Positions 42,488 through 51,694 of a stretch of DNA of 64,000 bases are shown here, in pieces. The position numbers and the translations under genes are program-made. Position 1 is the first letter of the stretch; each line of letters opens with the position of its first letter. Under the pieces are notes generated by a model. That model saw only the letters and a list, made by a program, of their open reading frames with translations. It had not been told where the DNA came from and did no database searches. The stretch is from Natrinema caseinilyticum. GTDB taxonomy: Archaea; Halobacteriota; Halobacteria; Halobacteriales; Natrialbaceae. The stretch spans positions 2,477,369-2,541,368 of the forward strand of contig NZ_CP100445.1 of assembly GCF_024227435.1 (NCBI RefSeq), read 5' to 3'.

Positions 42488-43405
42488 CTACTCGAGTTCC
42501 CACTCGCGGTCGCGGTCGTCCGCACCGCTCGAATCGGTGCCGCCGAGATCCTCCAGTCCGCGGTCATCCCGTCGCTCGGGCGCTGCCTGCCGGTCTGCGC
42601 CTCGAGCGCCGGCCCCGACGCCCGCGTCGGGTCTGCCGGCACTCGAGCCCTGATCGAACAGTTCCTCGCGGTCCTGCATCATCTGTTGTTCGGCCCGCTC
42701 GCGCATCCCGTTTGCCTCTTCGGCGATTTCCTCGGCCTGGTCGTACTCGCCCAGTTCCTCGAGGATTTCGGCTTTCTCTTCGAGGACTTTCGCGTTGCGC
42801 AACCCGAGTCGGATCGCGTTGTCGATGCAGTGGAGCGCGTCCTCGGCCAGCCCGCGCTCGGAGAGGAAGAACGCGCGGTTGAACCACCCCTCGGCGAACC
42901 GCTCGTCGATCTCGACGGCGCGTTCGGCGTGTTCGAGCGCCTGCGCGGTCTCGCCGAACTCCCAGAGCGCGTAGGCGAGGTTCGTCTCGGCGGTCGCGGC
43001 GTGTTCGCTCTCGTCGTCGATTCGCAGCGCCTCGCGGTGGGCTCCGATCGCCTCGTCGTACTCCTCGAGTTCGGCGTGGGCGACGCCCTTGTTGACCCAG
43101 GCTTCCTGCTCGAGACGCTCGTCTGCGGCGAAGCGGGCGGTCCGCTCGAAGGCGTCGGTCGCCTGCTCGTAGCGGTTGATCTGCATGTAATTCAGCCCGA
43201 CGTCGAGCAGCACGGTGGCGTCGACGTCGTCCTGATCGATGTTGTGTGCATCGAGTGTGTCGGCGACGACGCGGGAGTCGACGGGGTCGACTTTCGAGGG
43301 ATCGACGCCCAGTTCCGGCGGGTCGAGATCGAACTCCTCGTAGGGATCGCCGAACCCCTCTCCCTCGGAGAATCGGTGGTCGCGATCGTCGTCTCGGTCG
43401 GTCAT
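42488..43405 (-). CDS. tetratricopeptide-repeat protein
   Basis: A 305-residue acidic protein with four to five TPR units between residues 70 and 245, for example AWVNKGVAHAELEEYDEAIG, TNLAYALWEFGETAQALEH and NRAFFLSERGLAEDALHCI. The last 60 residues are disordered and charged. TPR proteins mediate protein contacts; the partner here is not known, but DUF424 is co-transcribed. Confidence 0.88.
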   Translation of the reverse strand: MTDRDDDRDHRFSEGEGFGDPYEEFDLDPPELGVDPSKVDPVDSRVVADTLDAHNIDQDDVDATVLLDVGLNYMQINRYEQATDAFERTARFAADERLEQEAWVNKGVAHAELEEYDEAIGAHREALRIDDESEHAATAETNLAYALWEFGETAQALEHAERAVEIDERFAEGWFNRAFFLSERGLAEDALHCIDNAIRLGLRNAKVLEEKAEILEELGEYDQAEEIAEEANGMRERAEQQMMQDREELFDQGSSAGRPDAGVGAGARGADRQAAPERRDDRGLEDLGGTDSSGADDRDREWELE

Positions 43406-43506
43406 TGTCACAAATTGGCGGCGACGACTGTTAAGGGCTGCGACCCGGCATGCGGGGCTGGAACCCGGTTCCGGGCGGCGATTCCCCGCCGCGCCATCGG
43501 CGCGTC

Positions 43507-45135
43507 TCAGACTCGCTCGCCGAGGCGCCTGGTCGCTCCCCGCAGCGACTGCGTCACTGCCGCCGGATGGGGCAACCCGAGCCGGTACCGAAACCGATCC
43601 TGGCGCTTGAACGGTTCGAACACCGCGGGTTCCTCGAGCTCCCAGATCTGCGCCCGTCGACCGCCGGCCGCCCGCCGATCGAGGATCGCGTTGGCGGCGC
43701 GGCGGCCGGCTTCGTTGGCCGATTCCATCGAGGCCAGGTCGGCGTTCGTCCGCACGTAATCGCTCGCCAGCGTCAGATTGTCGACGGCGACGTCGGCGGG
43801 CGGTCGGTTTCGCAACGAACCGACGGTGTTGATCAGCAGCGGCGATCGGTTTTCGACCCCGTTCTCGGTCTCGACGATCGCCGGATCGAGGAACCAGTCG
43901 ACGAGCATGTCGTCCCGAAGTCGCTCGCCGGGCCCGTTCAGGTGGTTCTTCAGTTGCTCCCAGGTCTCCGTCGCGATTTCCTCGGGCGTGCACTCCCTCG
44001 CCGGCTTGCCGGAGACGATTCCGGGCGTGTCCCAGTCCGAGGCGATCACCGAGAGGACGCCCTCGACCTCGTCGGGACCGTGGTTCTCGAGGTCGTACCC
44101 CGTCCAGAACTGCCGCTGGGAGATCGAGGTCAGCGCCCAGGGGGCGTTGGCGTAGACCTGGTGACCGCGGCTCAGATCGACGTCGTCGGTGAGGTAGAAC
44201 TGAATGCCGTTCATCCAGGCCGTGTCGAGTCGCTCGATCCGCTCGAGTTCGGGCGTGTTCCGCGCGACCTCCGTCGGGATCAGTTCGGGCGCGACCTCGA
44301 CCGGAACGGCGAGGACGTACTCGTCGGCCCGAACCGTCTCGCCGTCGACCACCACGGCGCCGGTCACGCGTCGGCCGTCCGACTCGAGTCGCTGGATGGG
44401 CGTCTTCGGGCGGAATTCGACCCCGAGCGTCTCGAGGTGACGGAGCCACGGATCGATCCAGGCCTCGCTCGTCGGTGCGTTCAGGACGCGCTCGGTCGGC
44501 CGCGTCGGATCGAGTTGGCCGAACAGGAGCTGCAAGTAGACGGTGCCGATCGTCCGGGCGCTCCCGACCTGGGGTCGCAACGCGACGAGCGACTGGACGG
44601 CGAACGCGAGCCGGTCGCGAAACTCCGCGGAGCGGTTTTCGGCGTCGATGAACTCCCACCAGGAGACGTCGTCGAGTTCCTCTTCGCGTCGGGCCTCGCA
44701 GGCGGTCAGCAGGTACAGCAGTCGCTCGAGCAGGAAGCGAACGTCCCGGGCGGGCAGTTCCTCGGCGAACGCCGGCCGGAGCGACTCGAGCCAGCCGCGA
44801 ACCGAGTCTGGGGTGCGCGTGTCGGCGATCTGTCCCGGCCCCGTCGTGCTCGCGATGAGCGTGGCCTCGGTTTCGACGAGATTGTCCGCGACCGTCCCGC
44901 TCCCGTCGGGAATCCGCTCCATCGTGTCGACGACGTGGCGATAGAACGCCGGGAAGAACCGGAAACCGTGTTCGCCGTGCAGCGCCGCCGGGTCGTCCGC
45001 GATCGGAATCGATCGAGCCTTTCCGCCGAAGCGGTCGTTCGCCTCGAAGACGGTCACGTCGAATCCGCGCTCGGCGAGTTCGTGGGCCGCGGTCAGGCCG
45101 CCGATCCCACCGCCGAGGACGGCAACGTCGGTCAT
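43507..45135 (-). CDS. FAD-dependent amine-oxidase/phytoene-desaturase-family dehydrogenase (HpnE-like)
   Basis: A 542-residue flavoprotein with the dinucleotide-binding start VAVLGGGIGGLTAAHELAER (residues 4-23) and DRFGGKARS. Further family features include HGFRFFPAFYRHVVDTM and a C-terminal FAD contact NLTLASDYVRTNADLASME. The HGFRFFPAFY sequence is typical of the branch annotated as hydroxysqualene dehydroxylase or NAD(P)-binding protein, which acts on isoprenoids. The substrate cannot be fixed from sequence. It is not obviously part of an operon. Confidence 0.85.
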   Translation of the reverse strand: MTDVAVLGGGIGGLTAAHELAERGFDVTVFEANDRFGGKARSIPIADDPAALHGEHGFRFFPAFYRHVVDTMERIPDGSGTVADNLVETEATLIASTTGPGQIADTRTPDSVRGWLESLRPAFAEELPARDVRFLLERLLYLLTACEARREEELDDVSWWEFIDAENRSAEFRDRLAFAVQSLVALRPQVGSARTIGTVYLQLLFGQLDPTRPTERVLNAPTSEAWIDPWLRHLETLGVEFRPKTPIQRLESDGRRVTGAVVVDGETVRADEYVLAVPVEVAPELIPTEVARNTPELERIERLDTAWMNGIQFYLTDDVDLSRGHQVYANAPWALTSISQRQFWTGYDLENHGPDEVEGVLSVIASDWDTPGIVSGKPARECTPEEIATETWEQLKNHLNGPGERLRDDMLVDWFLDPAIVETENGVENRSPLLINTVGSLRNRPPADVAVDNLTLASDYVRTNADLASMESANEAGRRAANAILDRRAAGGRRAQIWELEEPAVFEPFKRQDRFRYRLGLPHPAAVTQSLRGATRRLGERV

Positions 45136-45366
45136 TGGTGTTCGCTGAGGACCCCGGCCTAATAACGGACGCCCCTAACTACGCGGCGTCCCCGTCCGCG
45201 AACCGGGCGCCGGCCACTGGCGGAGCGACCCGGCGCGGACACGAGACCGGTGGCTGGGGTGTCGGCCCGAAGAGGTGGTGCGTGATGCGGTGGCTGGGGA
45301 CATCGTCTCGAGAGTGCGTCGACGGCCGACCGCGGCCGAGACGGATCTCCCAGGCGCGATCGATCG

Positions 45367-46008
45367 TCACTCCCCGACGGGCCCGTCGAGTTGCTCGAGG
45401 ACGGTCTCGGTCGTCACGACGTCGCCGTACTTCGCGTCGATGTCGAGGAGGTTCGCCCGGTGCGGCCCCTGCGCTCTGTCGCCGACGGCGTCGGCGGGCA
45501 CGATCGTGCGGTAGCCGTGTTGGAGGCTATCGACCGCCGTCGCGCGCACGCAGCCGCTCGTCGTCACGCCGGCGATGACGAGCGTATCGACGCGGTTCGT
45601 CGTCAGCTCCGATTGCAAGTCGGTGCCGAAGAAGGCGCTCGCGTACTTCTTGAGGACGACGCGTTCGCCCTCGAGCGGTGCGATTCGGTCGTCCACCTCG
45701 ACGCGTTCGGTGCCGAGTCGCAACTCCTTCAACGCGGGCACTTTTTCGACGAACCGCCCCGCGTCGCCGTACGATTCCTCGAACGCGACGGTCGTGAAGT
45801 ATCGCGGGAGATCGGACTCTCGAAACGCCTCGAGCAGGCGGTCGGTTTGCTCGAGGACGTCGGAGACGTCCGCCCCGAGGTTCGAGTCCGGGTCGGTGAA
45901 GGCGTTGATGAGGTCGATGACGATCAGCGCCGGTCGCTCTCCCATGCCGACTGTCTCGCCGAACTCCCGTTCGGCGTAGCGGTCTTCGGTGGCGTCGATC
46001 CAGTCCAT
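45367..46008 (-). CDS. isochorismatase-family hydrolase, N-carbamoylsarcosine-amidase-like
   Basis: A 213-residue cysteine hydrolase with the catalytic triad in VIDLINAF (Asp32), VLKKYASAFFGT (Lys120 or 121) and GVTTSGCVRATAVDS (Cys153). The N-terminal stretch FGETVGMGERPALIVID and the AFFGTDL loop are typical of the N-carbamoylsarcosine amidohydrolase/maleamate amidase branch. It follows hyuB on the same strand after 195 bp. N-carbamoylsarcosine is the product of N-methylhydantoinase (HyuAB type), so a shared ureide pathway is plausible, though unproven. Confidence 0.82.
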   Translation of the reverse strand: MDWIDATEDRYAEREFGETVGMGERPALIVIDLINAFTDPDSNLGADVSDVLEQTDRLLEAFRESDLPRYFTTVAFEESYGDAGRFVEKVPALKELRLGTERVEVDDRIAPLEGERVVLKKYASAFFGTDLQSELTTNRVDTLVIAGVTTSGCVRATAVDSLQHGYRTIVPADAVGDRAQGPHRANLLDIDAKYGDVVTTETVLEQLDGPVGE

Positions 46009-46088
46009 GTCTTGGCTCTCGGTGTGCTATCTGGTGCTCTGGTGTGCAACGTGCGGTACGGATCTGTATCAGCGGATTCGTGAGCGGT

Positions 46089-46150
46089 GGTTGCCGGGAC
46101 GTAGGTGGGTGGTGTTGGTGGTTGCCGGGACGTAGGTGGGTGGTGTTGGT
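46089..46150. repeat. 31-bp direct repeat, two copies
   Basis: The unit GGTTGCCGGGACGTAGGTGG plus GTGGTGTTGGT is present twice head-to-tail (46089-46119 and 46120-46150) between hyuB and the amidase gene. Confidence 0.85.
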
Positions 46151-46203
46151 GGCCGGCGGTGCGCAGGTGGTGAGAGGGGGTGTGTGAGCGCCCGATGGGC
46201 GGG

Positions 46204-48069
46204 TCAGTTGTGCCGGTCGTCGAACTCGCGGCGCTCCGCGGCGATCCGTTCGGCGAGGTCCTCCTCGTCCGGCAACGGGCCGTAGTCGAACTCCGCGAGG
46301 TCGTCGCGCTCCTCCCGAATCTCCGCGCGTCTGTCGTCGGTCGCGGCTTCGTCGACGGTTCCGTCGTCGATTACGACGCCGTACTCTTCGCGGGCGGCCG
46401 CGGTGGAGACGAGTCCCCGCCGGACCTCCGCGGCGACCAGTTCGGGAGCTCGCTCGAGCGGATCGCCCAGGCCGCCGCCGCCGGCGGTCCGGAAGACGAG
46501 TTTGTCGCCGGCGGAGACGGGAACGTTCTCGACCTTCGAGGGGAGTTCCTCCTCGGTCCCGTCGGTTCTGACGAGCTTCTTCTCGCTGGTTCGGGCGTGT
46601 TTCCCGCCGTCGACTCCCCACGGGTAGGTGTGGGCGCGGTCGTCCTGGAACGTGATCGCGCCGTCTTCTTCGAACGTGTAGACCTTCGTGATGCCGTGGC
46701 CGCCGCGGAACTCGCCGGCCCCGCCGGTGTCGGGACGCGTGCTGTACTCGTCGATGGTGAGCGGGTAGTAGGCCTCCTGATACTCCGCGGGCACGGTCCG
46801 GAACAGCGGCCACCAGGAGTGGCCGTCGAGGCCGTCGCCGCCGGGCCGGGCGGGGATGCCCCCGTAGAGGATCTCGAGCATCTGGAAGTCGTTGCCCTCG
46901 GAGTCGGTGCCGGCGTACACGAGGTTCGGCGAGGTCCCGTAGCTTCCCGCGACCGAGAAGCCGTCGATGAGCTTCGAGAAGGTCGCCTGCAGGACGTCGA
47001 ACTGGCGGGCCATCAGCGGCAGGCGGTTGCCCAGCGCGGCCGGGAACTCCGGCTGGACGACGCTCCCGTCGGGCAGGTTGACCTCGAAGAGGTCGTAGTA
47101 CCCGTCGTTGAACGTCAGCAGCGGGTCGAAGGCCATGATGAGGAAGACCCCGGTGAACATCTTGAACATCTTCTCGTTGAGCAGGAAGTTCACCGTCCCG
47201 GGAACCTGCGCGTCGGTCCCCTCCCAGTCGAGGTGGACGGTGTCCCCCTCGCGGTAGATCTCGAGGTGGAGCTTGATCGGGCCGTTGCCCATGCCGTCGT
47301 CGTCGACGTGGTCCTCGAAGGTGTAGCGCTCGCCTTCGGGCACGAACTCGCGGATGAGATCGATCATCCCGTCGCGGGTGCGATCGAGGATGGCGTCGCA
47401 GCCTTCCAGGTAGGTGTCCCTGCCGAACCGGTCGCAGAGTTCCTGCACGCGCGATTCGGCGACGGCGGTGCCGGCCGCGAGCGCCTTGATGTCCGCTTCC
47501 GCGTGCTCGGGCAGGCGCGTGTTGTGCGCGAACGTCTCTAAGAGTTCGCCGTCGAACGCGCCTTCCTTGTACAGCTTGACCGGGGGAAGACGCATTCCCT
47601 CCTCGAAGATGGTGGTGGCCTGGACGGGCATGCTGCCGGGCGTCTTCCCGCCGACGTCCATCAGGTTGCCCCACTGGCTGCCGAAGCCGACGAGTTCGTC
47701 GTCGTAAAAGATCGGGCGAAGCAACAGCATGTCCGGCGTGTGCGAAACCGCACCGGCGCACATGTAGGGGTCGTTCGTGGCGACGACGTCGCCGTCGTTC
47801 AGATCGTCCCAGCCGAACGGGGCGTTCTCGATGATCGTATCGATTGCGCTGCCGAACTGTCCCATGACCATCCGGCCCTGCGGGTCGGCGATCAGGGGGA
47901 ACTGGTCGGACTGCTCCCGGATGACCGGGCTGATCGCCGTCGTCTCCACGACGCGGTCCATCTCGTGGCGCGTGTTCGAGAGCGTGCTTTCGATGATGTC
48001 GAGGGTCGTCGCGTCGATGTCGTGGTCGCCCACGAAGTCGGGCGTCGCGTCCGCCGTTTGCTGGCTCAT
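46204..48069 (-). CDS. hyuB: hydantoinase B/oxoprolinase family protein
   Basis: A 621-residue HyuB-type subunit: DVVETTAISPVIREQSDQFP-like start (RVVETTAISPVIREQSDQFP), NDPYMCAGAVSHTPDMLLLR, LEGCDAILDRTRDGMIDLIR and the C-terminal GGGGLGDPLERAPE. With HyuA it forms ATP-dependent ring-opening enzymes for hydantoins or 5-oxoproline, or carboxylases of the acetone/acetophenone type. The start overlaps the hyuA stop by 4 bp. Length is slightly above the family average because of an acidic C-terminal extension (about 560-621). Confidence 0.9.
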   Translation of the reverse strand: MSQQTADATPDFVGDHDIDATTLDIIESTLSNTRHEMDRVVETTAISPVIREQSDQFPLIADPQGRMVMGQFGSAIDTIIENAPFGWDDLNDGDVVATNDPYMCAGAVSHTPDMLLLRPIFYDDELVGFGSQWGNLMDVGGKTPGSMPVQATTIFEEGMRLPPVKLYKEGAFDGELLETFAHNTRLPEHAEADIKALAAGTAVAESRVQELCDRFGRDTYLEGCDAILDRTRDGMIDLIREFVPEGERYTFEDHVDDDGMGNGPIKLHLEIYREGDTVHLDWEGTDAQVPGTVNFLLNEKMFKMFTGVFLIMAFDPLLTFNDGYYDLFEVNLPDGSVVQPEFPAALGNRLPLMARQFDVLQATFSKLIDGFSVAGSYGTSPNLVYAGTDSEGNDFQMLEILYGGIPARPGGDGLDGHSWWPLFRTVPAEYQEAYYPLTIDEYSTRPDTGGAGEFRGGHGITKVYTFEEDGAITFQDDRAHTYPWGVDGGKHARTSEKKLVRTDGTEEELPSKVENVPVSAGDKLVFRTAGGGGLGDPLERAPELVAAEVRRGLVSTAAAREEYGVVIDDGTVDEAATDDRRAEIREERDDLAEFDYGPLPDEEDLAERIAAERREFDDRHN

Positions 48070-50129
48070 TTGGAATCACTCCGGTTGATCTCGAGGTTCG
48101 CGTACCGATCAACCGTCGCCGCGTGGTCGGGCTGGACGACGACGGTCGAGTCGTCGTCGGTGACGATCGCCGGCCCGTCGATCACGTTTCCGGGTCGTAA
48201 CCGCTCGCGGTCGTAGATCGCCGTCTCGCGGTACTCGTCGTCGAAGAAGACGTCCTGCGTCCCGACGCGGGCCTCGCTCGCGTCCTCGTCGCCGAGTTCG
48301 CTCTCTTCGAGCGTGACCCCCTGTAACGTTCCCTTGCCGATGACGCGGAGGTTCGCGATCTCGAGGGGCGCCTCGAGCGAGAAGCCGAAGCGCTGGTCGT
48401 GGCGGGCCTCGAAGTCATCTTTGATCTCAGCGATGCCGTCGTCGGTCCGGAGGTTCGTCGCGTCGATCGGGATGGACATCTGGACGTCCTGGCGGTAGTA
48501 CCGACAGTCCGCGTAGTACTCGAAGGCGTGGTCCTCGTCGGCGACGCCTTCGGACGCGAGCCAGTCCGCCGCTTCGTCTTTCAGCTCCCGGTAGGCGTCG
48601 TACACTTCCTCGCCGTCGACGTCCAGGTCCGTCTTCAGGTAGGTTTCGGAGAACTCGTTCTGGACGTCGCTGGTCAGGAAGCCGAACGCGCTCATGACGC
48701 CCGGTCCCGGCGGGACGATCAGGGGGTAGGCGTCCATCACGTCGGCCAGCGCGTTGGCGTGCATCGGGCCGGCGCCGCCGAAGGCGACGAGCCCGAAGTC
48801 GCGCGGATCGTAGCCGCGTTCGACGGAGACGACGCGGAGCGCACCGTACATGTTCTCGTTGACGATGTCGAGGATCGCCTGCGCGGCTTCCTCGACCGTG
48901 CTGTCGCGTTCGTCGGCGACCGTCTGTACTGCCTCGCGGGCCGCGTCGCGATCGAGGTCCATCTTTCCGCCGAGCCGGACGTTCGACGGAATTCTCCCGA
49001 GGGCGACGTTCGCGTCGGTCACGGTGGGTTCCTCGCCGCCCTGTCCGTAGCAGGCCGGCCCCGGATCGGCGCCGGCGCTCTCGGGCCCGACCTGGAGGGA
49101 CCCGGAGAGCTGGACGCGGGCGATCGATCCGCCTCCCGCGCCGACCGTGTTGACGTCGACGGCTCGAGACTTGAACTCCCGATACCCGACTTTCGTCTGG
49201 CGAGTCGTTTCGGGGCTGCCGTCCTCGACCAGCGAGACGTCGGTCGACGTGCCGCCCATGTCCAGCGTGAGCACGTCCGGGACGCCCTTCTTCTCGGCGA
49301 TGGTCGCGGCCCCGACGACGCCGCCCGACGGCCCCGACAGGGCGAGTTCGACCGGTCGATGCTTCGCGGCCTCGGAGCTCATCAGCCCGCCGTCGGAGCG
49401 GACGACGTTCATCGTCGCCGTCGAACCGGCGTCCTCGAGCGAGTCGTCGAGGTCGTCGAGGTAGTCGATGACCTGCGGCCGCGCGTAATCGTTGATGACC
49501 GTCGTCAGCGTCCGCTCGTATTCGCCGTATTCCGGGACGATCTCGGCGGAAATCGACACCGGAAGGTCGGGACACTCCTCCCGAATGACGTCGCGTACCT
49601 GGCGCTCGTGAGTCGGGTTCAGATACGAGTTCAACAGGGCGACGGTCAGCGACTCGACCCCCGAATCGGCGAGTTCCCGAACCGCGTCTCGAACCTCCGC
49701 CTCGTCGATCGGCTCCTGTTCGGTCCCGTCGGGCGAGGCGATCCGCCCGCCGACGCTTCGCGTGTCGACGAGGTCGGCCAGCGGCGCCGGTTTTTCCATG
49801 TCCATCCACCCGTAGAGCGGTCCCGGCGTCCACGCCCGTGCCAGGTGGAGGACGTCCTCGTGTCCCTCGCTCGTGAGGAGCCCCACTCGAGACCCGGTCT
49901 CCTCGAGCAACATATTGGTGACGACGGTCGTGCCGTGAAACAACAGGTTCAGGTCGCCGACGGTCGTGTCGGCTTTCTCCACGGCCTCCCCGACCCCGTC
50001 GATCACGCCCTCCGACGGATTCGCCGGCGTGGATAGCACCTTGTCGATCGTGAGTTCGTGGGTGTCCTCGTCGAAGACGATGACGTCAGTGAACGTTCCA
50101 CCCACGTCCACTCCTAGATTATGTGCCAT
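48066..50129 (-). CDS. hyuA: hydantoinase A/oxoprolinase family protein
   Basis: A 687-residue HyuA subunit with the ATP-binding start GVDVGGTFTDVIVFDEDTHE, HGTTVVTNMLLEETGSRVGL, the second phosphate motif LTLDMGGTSTDVSLVEDG and GAGGGSIARV. It is the nucleotide-binding half of the HyuAB enzyme. The promoter should lie in 50130-50180, where CTATGTATATGG (minus strand) is a TATA candidate. It is divergent from the CoA-transferase gene. Confidence 0.92.
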   Translation of the reverse strand: MAHNLGVDVGGTFTDVIVFDEDTHELTIDKVLSTPANPSEGVIDGVGEAVEKADTTVGDLNLLFHGTTVVTNMLLEETGSRVGLLTSEGHEDVLHLARAWTPGPLYGWMDMEKPAPLADLVDTRSVGGRIASPDGTEQEPIDEAEVRDAVRELADSGVESLTVALLNSYLNPTHERQVRDVIREECPDLPVSISAEIVPEYGEYERTLTTVINDYARPQVIDYLDDLDDSLEDAGSTATMNVVRSDGGLMSSEAAKHRPVELALSGPSGGVVGAATIAEKKGVPDVLTLDMGGTSTDVSLVEDGSPETTRQTKVGYREFKSRAVDVNTVGAGGGSIARVQLSGSLQVGPESAGADPGPACYGQGGEEPTVTDANVALGRIPSNVRLGGKMDLDRDAAREAVQTVADERDSTVEEAAQAILDIVNENMYGALRVVSVERGYDPRDFGLVAFGGAGPMHANALADVMDAYPLIVPPGPGVMSAFGFLTSDVQNEFSETYLKTDLDVDGEEVYDAYRELKDEAADWLASEGVADEDHAFEYYADCRYYRQDVQMSIPIDATNLRTDDGIAEIKDDFEARHDQRFGFSLEAPLEIANLRVIGKGTLQGVTLEESELGDEDASEARVGTQDVFFDDEYRETAIYDRERLRPGNVIDGPAIVTDDDSTVVVQPDHAATVDRYANLEINRSDSK

Positions 50130-50476
50130 ACGTTATCAACGTCCACCATATACATAGCTTCTCGAGTAAGCGTTCCCCCAACCAGTGAGGGTGGTTTATA
50201 TGTGGGTCCGCAAACGGGTGCTGCAGCCACTGTGGGCTGTTGATACCGGTGTCCCGGAACACATCGGACTCCTGGCCCGTCCGTCTCGAGCGCGGGTGCG
50301 ATCAGACAAGTATGGGTTCAACTCGACCGGTCGTGGGGCCGACTCGAGCGCACCAGCGACGGGCCGAACCGGATCGGTTCGCGTCCAGCGGTCGCCGCCG
50401 CCGGGCGCCCAGGTATATAAACGGCCTACACTGGGTGGAACAACTGTCTTTCGTCGTCGGAGTGTGGTACGGGGAA
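50130..50476. promoter_or_regulatory. divergent promoter region hyuA / CoA-transferase
   Basis: Minus-strand TATA candidate near 50145-50156 for hyuA, and plus-strand AGGTATATAAACGG near 50410-50422 for the CoA-transferase, leaving a leader of about 35-40 bp. CCGCAAACGGGTG at 50207-50219 is matched inversely by CACCCGTTTGCGG near 52892-52904, downstream of the plus-strand operon. No gene is seen in this gap. Confidence 0.5.
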
Positions 50477-51694
50477 ATGACGGCACGAGAACGAGCGGGT
50501 CCCCTCGACGGTCTCCGGGTTATCGACATGTCCGGGATGATAAGCGGGGCGTTCGCGACGACGATGATGGGCGACTTCGGCGCTGACGTCGTGATGATCG
50601 AACATCCGCGGACCGGCGATCCGATCCGGGAGTGGCCACAGAAGACCGAAGACGGGGAATCGTTGGCCTGGAAATCGCTCGGGCGAAACAAGCGGTGTAT
50701 CACGCTCGATCTCGGCTCGGAACGCGGTCGCGAGATCGCCCTCGTGCTGATCGAGGACGCCGACGTCGTCTTCGAGAACTTCCGTCCCGGCACGATGGAG
50801 CGGTGGGGCCTCGGCCCCGAGGACGTCCGCGCGGTCAACGAGGAAGCGATCATGGTTCGGCTATCGGGGTACGGACAGACCGGGCCGAAATCGCAGAAAC
50901 CGGGCTTCGGGACGGTGGCAGAGGGTATCTCCGGCTGGGCGCACGCGAACGGCTTCCCCGACCGCGAGCCGCTGTTGCCCCCGATCAGTCTCGCGGATCT
51001 GACCGCGGCTCAGTTCGCGATGCAGGCCACCATGATGGCGATCTTCGAGCGCGACGTCGGCCGCGGCGGGAGCGGCGAGGGGCAGGTGATCGACGTGTCC
51101 CTCACCGAACCACTCTGGCGGCTGTTCTTCGGCGAGGTCGAAGCCTACGACCGAATGGACCACGTTCGCGAACGGACCGGCAACCGTCACCCGAACACCG
51201 CGCCGCGAAACATCTACGAGACCGCCGACGGCTACATGACGATGTCCGCATCGAACCAGAAGATCTTCGAACGCGTCGCCGAGGCGATCGACAGACCCGA
51301 CCTGGTCGACGACCCGCGGTTCGCGGACAACGAAACCCGCGTCGAGAACTGCGAGCCGCTCGACGCCGAGATCGAAGCGTGGACGAAACAGCGCACCACC
51401 GCGGAGGCCATCGAGACCCTCGAGGCCCACGACGCGATCGTTGGCCCCGTCTACGACATGGCGGACATCTTCGACGACGAGCAGTTTCGGGCGCGCGATA
51501 GCATCGTCGAGGTCGAGGACCCGGACGTCGGGACGATCAAGACGTTCGCCCCGATCCCGAAGTTCTCGCGAACGCCGGGGGAAGTGGAGTTCCTCGGCCC
51601 GCAACACGGCGAGCACAACGAGGAAGTCTACCAGGGCGAACTCGGGATGTCGGCCGACGAGTACGCGGACCTGTCCGACGAGGGGATCATCTAG
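50477..51694 (+). CDS. CaiB/BaiF family (type III) CoA-transferase
   Basis: A 405-residue protein with the family signatures LDGLRVIDMSGMISGAFAT, NFRPGTMERWGLGPED, RLSGYGQTGP and GQVIDVSLTEPLWRLF (the catalytic Asp in IDVSL), plus HPNTAPRNIYETADGYMTM. These enzymes move CoA between carboxylic acids without free intermediates. The next gene begins with no spacing, so the two act together, perhaps activating an acid made or used by the LeuA-type enzyme. The acid is not identified. Confidence 0.92.
   Translation: MTARERAGPLDGLRVIDMSGMISGAFATTMMGDFGADVVMIEHPRTGDPIREWPQKTEDGESLAWKSLGRNKRCITLDLGSERGREIALVLIEDADVVFENFRPGTMERWGLGPEDVRAVNEEAIMVRLSGYGQTGPKSQKPGFGTVAEGISGWAHANGFPDREPLLPPISLADLTAAQFAMQATMMAIFERDVGRGGSGEGQVIDVSLTEPLWRLFFGEVEAYDRMDHVRERTGNRHPNTAPRNIYETADGYMTMSASNQKIFERVAEAIDRPDLVDDPRFADNETRVENCEPLDAEIEAWTKQRTTAEAIETLEAHDAIVGPVYDMADIFDDEQFRARDSIVEVEDPDVGTIKTFAPIPKFSRTPGEVEFLGPQHGEHNEEVYQGELGMSADEYADLSDEGII

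Noticed and set aside
45527-48112. An 861-codon minus-strand frame across hyuB and the amidase gene
   Set aside because: It is extremely Arg-rich and runs through two genes with clear motifs in another frame.
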